38,508 nucleotides of DNA. Origin: Nitrosomonas nitrosa. GTDB taxonomy: Bacteria > Pseudomonadota > Gammaproteobacteria > Burkholderiales > Nitrosomonadaceae. Position numbers and translations under genes: made by a program. The notes beneath the pieces were generated by a model. That model worked only from the letters and a program-made list of their open reading frames with translations. It had not been told where the DNA came from and did not search any database. The DNA lies in contig NZ_QAOO01000029.1 of the NCBI RefSeq assembly GCF_003051105.1, forward strand, positions 1 through 38,508, written 5' to 3'. Below, one piece after another: positions 1 through 9,075 of this stretch. The first letter of the stretch is position 1, and each line of letters begins with the position of its first letter.

Positions 1-156
1 CAGTTTTCCAGCGGAATTGTCGAGGGTTTCAATACCAAAGCAAAACTGATTACGAGAAAAGCCTATGGCTTTCGAACCTTTCATGCTACTGAAATTGCTC
101 TGTATCATACCCTTGGCGAACTACCTGTGCCTAAAACTACCCACGAATTTTTCTGA
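1..156 (+). CDS. ISL3-family transposase, C-terminal end (cut by window edge)
   Basis: An open frame runs from base 1 to a TGA at 154-156 and gives 51 residues. It contains GIVEGFNTKAKLITRKAYGF, the conserved C-terminal block of ISL3-family DDE transposases, in which the last catalytic Glu lies in the VEG(F/L)N segment. This enzyme would cut and join the ends of its insertion sequence. The start lies outside the window, so I cannot say whether the gene is intact. No clear terminal inverted repeat could be identified after the stop, so the right edge of the element is not set. It lies about 115 bp upstream of the di-haem cytochrome gene, which suggests mobile DNA bordering that locus. Confidence 0.8.
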   Translation, partial: QFSSGIVEGFNTKAKLITRKAYGFRTFHATEIALYHTLGELPVPKTTHEFF

Positions 157-202
157 CGAGGCCCATTAATAATTGAGAACAAAGTGCTGCAGTTATGAGT
201 TA

Positions 203-238
203 TTGACATTGTCATGATTGAGCAAGCTAAGCTAGAAT
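203..238 (+). promoter_or_regulatory. possible promoter elements upstream of the di-haem cytochrome gene
   Basis: A perfect -35 hexamer TTGACA is at 203-208. The best -10-like hexamer, TAGAAT at 233-238, is 24 nt downstream, longer than the usual 16-18. At the normal distance only GCTAAG is found. It is therefore a weak candidate, placed between the transposase tail and the gene starting at 273. Confidence 0.2.
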
Positions 239-272
239 AGCTATTCATTTAAACCAGCGTTGGGAGATCTTC

Positions 273-2225
273 ATGAAAAATCCGAATTTTCATACCTCTG
301 TTATGATTCGTTGTGGAATGATTATGTTCTTTCTCACAGCACTCATTTCCTGTACAGATACACGGCATGAAGATAGCGACCCACCTGGCCAGCAGGTCCG
401 TACATGGGAGGATGAGCGAATACAGCGCGAGAAACAACAACTCGATTATCTGAATGATGCAACGATCAGGAAGATAGAGACCGATGATGATGAACGCACT
501 CCTTGGTACAGTAATCAGTTAGGCTATGAATGGTTTAGCACTTATCCTCTTGCCTTCAATGGTGTTCCTTTTGTGTTATTACGTGCCGTTATTGAAGTTT
601 ACCCAGAGATATGGAAGGGTGAAGGATCATTGGGTAATTTAGGGTTTGGCCCTCACCCAGACGACTATGATCCTGAAACAGGCAAACTACTCCCACCCGA
701 ACAACGTCATCCCCTCCCGTATGGCTTATTCACGGTTCAAGATCCGATGATTCCAGAAGAAAAGCGCACAGATAATGTTTTTTTCTCATGTGCGGCATGT
801 CATACGGGCAGAGTTTATGTAAATGATCGGGTGCGACATTTTGTCGGTGCGCCTAATTCGGAAATTGATGCGCAAGCCTATGCTGGTCTGCTTTACCAGA
901 CAGGTAAGAAACTTATTAAAGTCGATAGCGCTGATCCCAGCAAAATTGAGGTTGATTTAGCCCAGGTTAGCAAAATTGCGACCTTTCTCAAGGAAAAAGT
1001 AGAGGCTGATCCTGCGTGGTTTTATGGCGGTAGGACGACACAAGAAATCTTGAATAACGCTGAACGAGCCAAGGTACAGGTGGGGCGAATATTGGATAAC
1101 ATGGAAGGTGCAGCCAAAATTCTAGTCAGTTCAGCTAAAAAGACCGAGCTCATGTACTTGGCGCTTGCTGCTAAATTGTCCTATACCGAAAAAGATGGGC
1201 AAAAGGCCCCCGGTATTTTTGGCCCACGCCCTGGTCGTATGGATGCATTCGGGATTGCCGCTGGATTAGTTGCGTTGCATGCTAAACGAGATAGTTTTTT
1301 TGCACGTCTGCCGGATGATCATCCTTTCTTTGCTGGATTAGAAGAGTTACCTCGCGAAGAACGAATCAGGCAAGCGAGTGAACGATTATTTAAAACAGCA
1401 CCTGAGTGGATGCCGCACGAGCCAGGTGCTTCAGATATCAAAAGCTTATGGTATTCTCGCGATCATGGTCTCGCCAATTGGGATTCAAATCAAGCAGCAG
1501 AGGCGCGAGTACTTGCATCCGGGGTATCATCAGGAGGGGATCCGTCAAAAGTGGATGTACGTATCCATGAAGCAATGAATCCATTTATCAATGATTTACC
1601 ACCTTCTCCGTACCCCTTCGCTGTCGATGTTGAATTGGCCGCTAAAGGTAAACCGCTTTTCGAACGGGAATGTGCCGCAGCTTGTCACTATTCTCGTAAT
1701 ACAAACGTTTATAACGTTGGGACAGACATGAACAGAGCAGTGCAAATTTCTCCGACAGCCCGGCTAGGGTTACTAGAACTTACCCGAGAAGCTTGCGAGT
1801 TATATATCGAGCAGGGAGGAAGTGATTGGTGCTTGCCAAAACGGGGAAGTCGTGTTGCGGACGATGAGGCTTATTTCGTTACCCCACGTGGCGACGAGTC
1901 TGGTTACAAACCTGATGTACTGCATGGCATTTGGGCGCAAGCACCGTATCTTCATAATGGCTCAGTGCCTACTTTGTGGCATCTGTTGCGACCAGCTGAA
2001 CGACCAACAAAATTTATCCGCGGTAATATCAAATATGACGAGCAACTAGTGGGATTTGTTTGGGATAGAGCACCTGCATTAGATGAATATGGCCCTGGTG
2101 ATTCCGTTCACTTTGCAGAACATGATACTACGTTGCGCGGCAATTCAAATGCGGGTCATACCTATGGTAGTGAATGGTCTGATGAACAAGTACGTGCCGT
2201 TATCGAATACATGAAAACATTGTAG
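273..2225 (+). CDS. di-haem cytochrome c peroxidase-like lipoprotein (RoxA/MauG-related)
   Basis: 650 aa. The N-terminus has a hydrophobic stretch ending in LISC at about residues 24-27, a lipobox, so the protein is probably a lipoprotein facing the periplasm. The first haem site is C173-A-A-C176-H177. The second is C467-A-A-A-C471-H472, a CXXXCH variant with one extra residue. The C-terminal block GIWAQAPYLHNGSVPTLW is typical of the di-haem peroxidase/MauG superfamily. Length and the GRMDAFGIAAGL segment recall the large members related to rubber oxygenase RoxA rather than the classic ~350 aa CcpA. The family uses two covalent c-haems for peroxide or O2 chemistry; the substrate here is unknown. 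GGGAG at 262-266 is a good ribosome site for this ATG. The P450 gene follows after 15 nt, so the two are probably co-transcribed and may act on the same substrate. Confidence 0.85.
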   Translation: MKNPNFHTSVMIRCGMIMFFLTALISCTDTRHEDSDPPGQQVRTWEDERIQREKQQLDYLNDATIRKIETDDDERTPWYSNQLGYEWFSTYPLAFNGVPFVLLRAVIEVYPEIWKGEGSLGNLGFGPHPDDYDPETGKLLPPEQRHPLPYGLFTVQDPMIPEEKRTDNVFFSCAACHTGRVYVNDRVRHFVGAPNSEIDAQAYAGLLYQTGKKLIKVDSADPSKIEVDLAQVSKIATFLKEKVEADPAWFYGGRTTQEILNNAERAKVQVGRILDNMEGAAKILVSSAKKTELMYLALAAKLSYTEKDGQKAPGIFGPRPGRMDAFGIAAGLVALHAKRDSFFARLPDDHPFFAGLEELPREERIRQASERLFKTAPEWMPHEPGASDIKSLWYSRDHGLANWDSNQAAEARVLASGVSSGGDPSKVDVRIHEAMNPFINDLPPSPYPFAVDVELAAKGKPLFERECAAACHYSRNTNVYNVGTDMNRAVQISPTARLGLLELTREACELYIEQGGSDWCLPKRGSRVADDEAYFVTPRGDESGYKPDVLHGIWAQAPYLHNGSVPTLWHLLRPAERPTKFIRGNIKYDEQLVGFVWDRAPALDEYGPGDSVHFAEHDTTLRGNSNAGHTYGSEWSDEQVRAVIEYMKTL

Positions 2226-2240
2226 TCAACAGGAGGCAAT

Positions 2241-4124
2241 ATGGCCGATCAGGATCGAGAGACGCTAAAAGAACTATTGCAGCGATTAGCGAGCAAGTTT
2301 GTTGCACTTTTCAGCTTTTCATCGGAAAACAAAAAAGATGATGAAATAGAAAAGAATGAGACACTGCCAAGTTCTTTGCCACCTCCCTTACCAGCCACTC
2401 AAAGCTTTCTTGCTGATATAGCAAATGCCGAAGCAGATAACCCATTGCCTCCTCTACCTTTACCGTTTCCGGATCCGGAAGACATAAAGTATGCCAATGA
2501 CACTGAAGCCTATACCAGCGATAAACAAGCCGCAGAAAGTGCTGTAGCAACTTTTACTGCAGCCGCAAAGATACGCGGCGCAGCCATTGCGCAGGTAATC
2601 TCTAAGTGGTTAGCAACTAATCCCTATGCGATGTTTCGAGAATTACTGGCGCAACCACGAGAAACTATGCCTATCTTTAAGCCAGCGATAGGTCCCGTCA
2701 TAGTTATGCGGCATACAGAAGTCATCAAGTGCTTGGAGCGAACAGATCTCTTTACTGTCGATCCGTATGCGGCAGAAATGGCACGTGCTACAGATGACAG
2801 GAGCAAGCATCCGGAAGCTTTTTCTCACTTTATGTTGGGTACTGATCGGGATGATCTGTATCGGCTGGATGATGTCATTTTGCGTCGTGCAGTGTCACGG
2901 GCCGACAGTGCTCTATTACAACAGTTAGCTCGTGACGAAGCTGAACGATGGACACATCATGCTCAGAATGAGGGCAAAGGGGAGATCGATATCGTTCCGA
3001 CAATCGCTAAATTTGTGCCGCTTCGAATCGTTAGTGATTATTTGGGTGTTCACTATTATGGGTTTGGTGAACCTTCTGTACTGCCAGGGTTGCGAGGCGG
3101 AGATTCTTTTCCTCTAAGTGACGATCTTCAGAAAGTGTTTTCTTTTACCAAGATTAAAGAAGGTATCGTTCCCACAAGTGATCAATTATTCAACTGGGTG
3201 AAAGATGCTTTCCGAAATATTTTCAACAACTTTAATTCATCTTATCCTCGATACTCGGCGTTTCGTGAGCAGGGTATTATCGCAACCGAATATCTTAGTG
3301 CTTATATATTTGCATTACTTCAATATTATAAAACGCAGTTACTACAAAGTAACCCTGTACCAGATACCATGTTGACGAGACTGATTAAAATGCAGCTTGA
3401 ATTAGAACAGAACGGTCAGAAGTTCGAAGAAGAAATTACAAAATTGCTAAATATACCACTCGCGCCGGGTGAGTTAGCACGCCGTCTTTCTGATTCAATG
3501 ATCAGATCTAATGTATTCGGCACAGTGGTTGGCGCGGTTGTGAATCCACAGGAAGCAACCGCACGAATTATGGATTCGATGCTCCGCTTGCAAGATGGAG
3601 AGTATATGTTTCTGCATGATTCCAGCTACGAGCAAGCAGTATGCAGTGCCAAGGTAGAGCCTGACAGTGCTCACTATACGGAGAGTCTGGAGCGCCTTCG
3701 TAAATACGCATTGGAAGCCTTGCGACTAAAGCCGCAAGGGGAAGTGCTCTTAAGGTTGTGCGTCAAAGATAATGACGTGCTTGGAGGGGTTCCGCTTAAG
3801 AAGGGGACACTTGTTTTTGCAGCCTATGCAGCTGCGATGCTGGACCCTGAAATAGTACAAAATCCGTCAGCCTTTGATGTAACACGAGATGAGCGGCTTG
3901 TACCCTATTTAAGTGAGCGAGAACGAGCCTTAGAAGCACCACAAAGCTTAATTTATTTGCAGCACGGCTATGGGCGACATAAATGTCTTGGTCGATATGC
4001 TTCGGAAATAACGATGCAAGAATCATTGCGAGCAATGTTAAGACTCGGTCCATTAAAGCGGCGTAGCGAGCTCGAAATGGATGAACAAAACTTATATGCC
4101 GTAAGTCTTAAAATTGGCTTTTGA
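2241..4124 (+). CDS. atypical cytochrome P450 (possible peroxygenase/hydroperoxide-isomerase type)
   Basis: 627 aa, much longer than the usual 400-450 aa of bacterial P450s. Residues 1-100 form a charged and Pro-rich extension with no signal peptide. The K-helix ExxR is E492-A-L-R495. The haem-binding loop reads HGYGRHKCLGRYASE with the axial thiolate at Cys582. The I-helix region reads NVFGTVVGAVVNPQEATAR, with Asn435-Pro436-Gln437 where ordinary monooxygenases carry the acid-Thr pair (A/G)GX(D/E)T. Absence of that pair is a hallmark of P450s that rearrange hydroperoxides without a reductase (CYP74, prostacyclin synthase and fungal linoleate diol synthase P450 domains). I infer such a role, but the substrate is not known. 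AGGAGG lies 6 nt before the ATG. No ferredoxin or reductase gene is adjacent, which fits but does not prove a peroxide-driven enzyme. Confidence 0.8.
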   Translation: MADQDRETLKELLQRLASKFVALFSFSSENKKDDEIEKNETLPSSLPPPLPATQSFLADIANAEADNPLPPLPLPFPDPEDIKYANDTEAYTSDKQAAESAVATFTAAAKIRGAAIAQVISKWLATNPYAMFRELLAQPRETMPIFKPAIGPVIVMRHTEVIKCLERTDLFTVDPYAAEMARATDDRSKHPEAFSHFMLGTDRDDLYRLDDVILRRAVSRADSALLQQLARDEAERWTHHAQNEGKGEIDIVPTIAKFVPLRIVSDYLGVHYYGFGEPSVLPGLRGGDSFPLSDDLQKVFSFTKIKEGIVPTSDQLFNWVKDAFRNIFNNFNSSYPRYSAFREQGIIATEYLSAYIFALLQYYKTQLLQSNPVPDTMLTRLIKMQLELEQNGQKFEEEITKLLNIPLAPGELARRLSDSMIRSNVFGTVVGAVVNPQEATARIMDSMLRLQDGEYMFLHDSSYEQAVCSAKVEPDSAHYTESLERLRKYALEALRLKPQGEVLLRLCVKDNDVLGGVPLKKGTLVFAAYAAAMLDPEIVQNPSAFDVTRDERLVPYLSERERALEAPQSLIYLQHGYGRHKCLGRYASEITMQESLRAMLRLGPLKRRSELEMDEQNLYAVSLKIGF

Positions 4125-4540
4125 TATTCAATTGGATACATATTCCTCTAATTCAATTAATTAGTTCTTCATAAAATTCAACAACATAAAAGCGAATGCG
4201 GTAGAGATCAAGCCTACGCTTTGTAAGTGATTACACGTGACAATATCTGAAGCTGGATATTTTAAGACGAATCCTTGCGGATCGCTTGAACCACTCAATT
4301 TCTTGTGCAAACTCCACAATCAATCTCATTTTACTTCGCAGCATGAAGTCTTGAATGTGGCGTTATCTGTGAAATTTTACTTTATTCTGAACATCGAGGC
4401 TTGCGTAAAGGATAGTTGCCGCAACGAGTCTATTCTTTGGTATGCTGCATATTAAATAAAGCGAAATCCTATAAGCGTTGGATATTGAATAAATCGCTGG
4501 GTAAGTCTTAAAGAGAAGTGGATACCTGAGAAAATTTATA
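4125..4540. other. intergenic region, no supported gene
   Basis: About 416 bp between the P450 and the class II aldolase. Short open frames exist on both strands, including a 37-residue minus-strand frame at 4231-4344, but none has a good ribosome site or a recognisable product. No convincing terminator hairpin was seen after the P450 stop. The aldolase promoter probably lies in the right half. Confidence 0.5.
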
Positions 4541-5335
4541 ATGAGCCAAGACACTTTCAATCTTGATAAAAATCAATTAGTGCAACGTGCCTTCGATCAA
4601 ATGGATCAGCATATACAAAACGCCGATTACACATTTCGTCAGAAACTTGCGTTGACATGTCGTATCTTGTTTGATAATGGTCATGATTCAGGTTTAGCTG
4701 GCCAGATTACGGCGCGCGCGGAGCAACCCGGAACATTTCTGACGCAACAGCTCGGTTTTGGGTTTGACGAAATCACCGCCAAGAATCTGTTGTTGGTCGA
4801 TGAGAATCTGCAAGTACTGGAAGGGGAGGGTATGGCCAATCCTGCTAATCGATTTCATGCCTGGGTTTATCGGGCACGTCCTGACGTTCATTGTATTATC
4901 CATACACATGCAGTGCATACGGCAGCGCTGAGCATGCTTGAAGTGCCTCTGGAAATCTCCCATATGGATAATTGCGTGCTTTACGATGACGTGGCTTTTC
5001 TTCCCAAGTGGCCAGGCGTGCCTGTTGGAAATGAAGAAGGCGAGTTGATTGCTTCGGCATTAGGCAATAAGCGGGCTTTGTTGCTGGCACATCATGGCTT
5101 GTTGGTTGCATGCGGCAGTATCGAAGAAGCTTGTTTGCTTGCACTTGCGTTTGAGCGAGCTGCACGTATGCAGCTACTGGCTGCTTCGGCGGGTTGCATT
5201 CAACCAATCGACCCGGAATTGGGCCGTGAAGCGCATGATTGGATTTTGCGGGCACAACGCAGCGCTGCTGCTTTTGCCTACTATGCGCGCCGCAGCTTAA
5301 AGAACTTACATAATGCGGATTGTTTAATAGAATGA
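4541..5335 (+). CDS. class II aldolase/adducin family protein
   Basis: 264 aa, a full-length class II aldolase domain. The zinc-site motif HTHAVH is at about residues 125-130 and the third His is in AHHGLL near residue 185. The family contains Zn-dependent aldolases and epimerases such as fuculose-1-phosphate aldolase and ribulose-5-phosphate 4-epimerase, as well as many members of unknown substrate; the sequence alone does not tell which reaction applies. No signal peptide is seen, so it should be cytoplasmic. Its stop codon overlaps the ATG of the hybrid histidine kinase (ATGA), so the two are translationally coupled. The extension before the domain and the C-terminal tail are unremarkable. 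Function in this organism is unknown. Confidence 0.85.
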   Translation: MSQDTFNLDKNQLVQRAFDQMDQHIQNADYTFRQKLALTCRILFDNGHDSGLAGQITARAEQPGTFLTQQLGFGFDEITAKNLLLVDENLQVLEGEGMANPANRFHAWVYRARPDVHCIIHTHAVHTAALSMLEVPLEISHMDNCVLYDDVAFLPKWPGVPVGNEEGELIASALGNKRALLLAHHGLLVACGSIEEACLLALAFERAARMQLLAASAGCIQPIDPELGREAHDWILRAQRSAAAFAYYARRSLKNLHNADCLIE

Positions 5336-8300
5336 GCTTCATTCGTTTTACTTCCCTCACGCAGCGCTTTGCAATCTGGTTTGCACTGGTTGCGCTGCTG
5401 CCGATACTACTGATAGGTTATAGCCTATTACAAACGTTTGAAAATGAGATTCATAAGGCAGTCATTCAACAGGTTTCATCGATCGCTGATAAGAAAGTTG
5501 AACAAATCGATTTTTACCTGCAGGAGCGACAATTAGACGCCTTGCTGATTCAAGCAACTGAAACCACGCATCAGGCAATCGATGAATTTACCCGGGTATT
5601 CAAAGAACATGGCGTTGAATCCGAGGAATATCAGAAGCTCGATGCTATTTATCGCCAGCATTTCGAGCGTTTTGTCGAGGGGGCAGGCTATTACGATGTC
5701 TTTCTCATCTCCATGGATGGGTGGATGGTGTTTTCAGTTGCCCACGAATCCGATTTTCCCACTAACTTATTCACTGGCCCTTACCGTCATACCGGCCTGA
5801 GTCTGGTCACCCGGCAAGCACTGGCAACGGGGAAGAGCAGTATTTCAAATTTTGAATTTTACGAACCATCCTATGGAGCGATTGCCGCTTTTGTTGGAGT
5901 GCCCATCATCATCGAAGGTGAGATTCACGGCGTGTTTGCATTGCAAATTTTCAGTGAGCGCGTCTTTGAAGTGCTCACTAATAATGTGGGGCTTGGCAAA
6001 ACGGGAGAAACGATCGTGACACGCCTGGAAAATGATCAGACTGCATTGGTGATGGCACCTTTGGTCGATGAACCAGATGCTGCATTGAAACGTACAATTC
6101 GTCTTGATGATCCTATTCGTTCAACCACTATCCGGCGCAGCTTGAGGGGGGATTCGGGTGCCGAGCTGACTACCGATTATCGTGGGAATGAAGTTGTCGC
6201 TGCGTGGCGTTATATTCCCCGCATGAGTTGGGGGATGGTGGTGCAGATTGATGTTGAAGAAGCGTTTGCTTCGGTTTTTCGGGTGCGAATGATTGGTTTT
6301 ATCATTTTGGGATTAACATTTATTCTCGCGACTTTTGGCGCCTGGGTATTTAATCGCCGAGTCGTGATTCCGTTGAAAAACCTCAATGACGGTGCGCAAG
6401 CTGTCGCAGCAGGAAATTTGCATCAGCGTGTGCCGAGTGAAGGTTGGGATGAAATGGGGAAACTCGCCGAAGCCTTCAATACCATGACCGAACGATTGAA
6501 TACCAGCTACCGAGTACTGGAAGATCGGGTTGCTGAACGTACAGCCGAATTGGAGTATGCCAATGCGGAACTGGCGATCAAAGAAGAAGAGATCCGTTCG
6601 GTAGTCGAACACATGGTGGATTGTGTCCTCACGACCGATGAAAGAGGCGTCATATTATCCGTTAATCCCGTAATGGAAAAGCTATTTGGTTATACGAGTG
6701 AAGAAGCGGTAGGCCAAAATGTATCGATGTTGGTGCCCGAACCTGATCGAAGCCAACATGAGTATTATATGGAGCGGTATTGCAAAACAAGGCATGGCCA
6801 GCAATATGTTGGCCACCATGCGCCTGGAACGCATAGTATCGGTCTTGGAAGAGAAGTTGAAGCGGTACATAAAAACGGTGAACGTATCCCTATCTATCTA
6901 GCTGTCAGTGAATATTTCGTGGGGGAAAAGCGCCATTTCACTGGCGTGATGCGCGATATTCGTGAGCATGTGAGAATCATGAAGGATCTTGAAAGTGCGC
7001 GGCTTGAAGCGGAGCAGGCTAATCAGGCTAAATCGGCTTTTCTAGCCGCGATGAGTCATGAAATACGCACTCCTATGAATGGGGTCATTGGCATGATCGA
7101 AGTGCTACAGCAATCGAGTTTGACCAGCTACCAAATGGAAATGACCAATCTGATTCGTGAGTCCGCTTTTGCGTTGCTGGAAATCATTGAGGATATCCTA
7201 GATTTTTCTAAAATTGAAGCTGGACGGTTAGAAATTGAGCTTAGACCCATACCGTTGGCAACCGTAGCAGAAAAAGCCTGCAGTATGCTTGAGCATATGG
7301 CGGCCAGCAAAGGGGTCGAGTTGACCTTGTTTTCGGATCCGGTGATTCCTGAAGAAGTATTAGGGGATGCTTTGCGTCTTCGCCAAGTACTGGTCAATTT
7401 GATTAGTAATGCCATAAAATTTTCCAGTGGGCAGCCCCATCCTGGACGTGTGTCAGTACAGGTCACAATGACGGAATTGGAGCCAGACCGTGTGATCGTA
7501 GCGTTCCAAGTTACGGATAATGGTATTGGCATGGATGAAGAAACACTGAATCGCTTGTTCATGCCCTTTACCCAAGGAGATGCCTCTACCACACGACGTT
7601 TTGGCGGGACAGGCTTGGGGCTGACAATTACCCATCACCTGGTAAAACTTATGGGTGGAGAGATTTCTGTCAAAAGTGCGCCGGGGGAGGGTGCTACGTT
7701 TATTGTCCATTTGCCATTTCAACTCCCCTCAAACAGACCTCTTAAAAGTAAGAACACGATCGATTTGACAGGCTTATCGTGCCTAGTCATTGGTGGAGAA
7801 GAAGGATTGGGTGGCGATCTCGTCGCATATTTAGAGTACGCAGGCGCCAGTGTAGAGCGTGCTACCGATCTTGCTGCCGCACGTGAACGGATCAAGGCAC
7901 TTCCATCCAAGCAGTGGCTGCTGGTGATCGATGCGGGATATGAGGAGCCCCCTGTCGATGAGTTACGTTTGGCATTTCGTACCCGATCGAATTTGAGCTC
8001 TAGTTATAAGCCTCATTTTGTAGTCGTTAAGCGTGGGCGACGTCATCGTGGGCGTATTGAAGCAGATGGGTTAGTGACGCTGGATGGCAATATTTTATAC
8101 CGTCAATCCTTCCTGCAAGCTGTTGCCGTTGCGGCAGGACGCGCAAAACTGGAAGAAGAAATGCCGTTGCCTGAGGAAGGTGTGACCCGGATTACACCGC
8201 CGTCTCGGGAGGAAGCCTTACAGCAAGGAAAATTAATTTTGGTGGCTGAAGATAATGAAATCAACCAGAAAGTCATACGACAGCAATTGACTTTACTGGG

Positions 8301-8988
8301 GTATGTCGCCGATGTCGTCAGCAATGGCCGTGAAGCATTTCGGCACTGGGAAAGTGGGGATTATGCATTGATTCTGACCGATTTGCACATGCCGGAAATG
8401 GATGGCTATCAATTAACCCAAGCGATTCGTTCTGCTGAAAAGGGAGAAGCGCATATTCCAATTATCGCACTGACTGCCAATGCGCTCAAAGGTGAAGCCG
8501 ATCGATGCCGTGCAATTGGGATGGATGATTATCTGAGTAAACCGGTGCAGTTGGATCAACTCAAAACAACGTTGGAGAAGCGGCTACAAGCACCCGTGCA
8601 CAAGCCTGTCACCCTTGAAGAGCCGATCGCTGCCAGTCAATCTGCAACACCACCGGTTGATGTGAGTATTTTGGAAGCGCTGATAGGCAATGACCCATCG
8701 ACTGTTCGAGAGTTTTTACAGGATTTTCGTGTCAATGCCAAAGAAATTAGTGAGCAGCTTCATGCTGCTTACCATGCCATGGAATTTGACAAAATCAAGG
8801 GGGCCGCCCATAAGCTCAAATCGTCGGCACGTTCTGTTGGCGCTGTTGGGTTGGGAGAGTGGTGTGAGAAAATAGAACAAGCAGCCAAGGATAACAACGA
8901 AAAAGAACTAGCAAGTTTATTTCCTCATTTCGATGCGGAAATGGCAGCGGTTGATAGCTATCTTACTGCGACGGGGAAGACAAATTGA
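5332..8988 (+). CDS. hybrid sensor histidine kinase with periplasmic sensor, PAS, receiver and Hpt domains
   Basis: About 1218 aa from the ATG that overlaps the upstream stop; a TTG at 5320 is an alternative start. Order of parts: membrane segment at about 13-32, a large periplasmic sensor at about 36-318 (dCache-like by size and position), second membrane segment at 320-341, HAMP at about 342-393, a coiled coil, PAS at about 425-540, HisKA with His576 in the motif MSHEIRTPMNGVIGM, HATPase with DNGIGM and GGTGLGLTIT, a weak receiver-like stretch at about 811-930, a canonical receiver with phospho-acceptor Asp1017 (LTDLHMPEMDG) and Lys in YLSKPV, and a C-terminal Hpt domain with His1160 (AHKLKSSARS). 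This is a complete BarA-type phosphorelay in one chain. Its output regulator is not in the window. Coupling to the aldolase gene suggests that the signal may be linked to that metabolism. Confidence 0.9.
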   Translation: MSFIRFTSLTQRFAIWFALVALLPILLIGYSLLQTFENEIHKAVIQQVSSIADKKVEQIDFYLQERQLDALLIQATETTHQAIDEFTRVFKEHGVESEEYQKLDAIYRQHFERFVEGAGYYDVFLISMDGWMVFSVAHESDFPTNLFTGPYRHTGLSLVTRQALATGKSSISNFEFYEPSYGAIAAFVGVPIIIEGEIHGVFALQIFSERVFEVLTNNVGLGKTGETIVTRLENDQTALVMAPLVDEPDAALKRTIRLDDPIRSTTIRRSLRGDSGAELTTDYRGNEVVAAWRYIPRMSWGMVVQIDVEEAFASVFRVRMIGFIILGLTFILATFGAWVFNRRVVIPLKNLNDGAQAVAAGNLHQRVPSEGWDEMGKLAEAFNTMTERLNTSYRVLEDRVAERTAELEYANAELAIKEEEIRSVVEHMVDCVLTTDERGVILSVNPVMEKLFGYTSEEAVGQNVSMLVPEPDRSQHEYYMERYCKTRHGQQYVGHHAPGTHSIGLGREVEAVHKNGERIPIYLAVSEYFVGEKRHFTGVMRDIREHVRIMKDLESARLEAEQANQAKSAFLAAMSHEIRTPMNGVIGMIEVLQQSSLTSYQMEMTNLIRESAFALLEIIEDILDFSKIEAGRLEIELRPIPLATVAEKACSMLEHMAASKGVELTLFSDPVIPEEVLGDALRLRQVLVNLISNAIKFSSGQPHPGRVSVQVTMTELEPDRVIVAFQVTDNGIGMDEETLNRLFMPFTQGDASTTRRFGGTGLGLTITHHLVKLMGGEISVKSAPGEGATFIVHLPFQLPSNRPLKSKNTIDLTGLSCLVIGGEEGLGGDLVAYLEYAGASVERATDLAAARERIKALPSKQWLLVIDAGYEEPPVDELRLAFRTRSNLSSSYKPHFVVVKRGRRHRGRIEADGLVTLDGNILYRQSFLQAVAVAAGRAKLEEEMPLPEEGVTRITPPSREEALQQGKLILVAEDNEINQKVIRQQLTLLGYVADVVSNGREAFRHWESGDYALILTDLHMPEMDGYQLTQAIRSAEKGEAHIPIIALTANALKGEADRCRAIGMDDYLSKPVQLDQLKTTLEKRLQAPVHKPVTLEEPIAASQSATPPVDVSILEALIGNDPSTVREFLQDFRVNAKEISEQLHAAYHAMEFDKIKGAAHKLKSSARSVGAVGLGEWCEKIEQAAKDNNEKELASLFPHFDAEMAAVDSYLTATGKTN

Positions 8989-9075
8989 GAATTTTGAGAT
9001 ACAAACTCTTTGATAAATTTTAAGTGTTTGCTGGGATATGCTCTCTTTTGAATTACTGTCTCCAAGGAAATAATA

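Noticed and set aside
4231..4344. 37-residue minus-strand frame in the spacer before the aldolase, possible transposase scrap
   Set aside because: Too short, no ribosome site, and I could not match it to a family.
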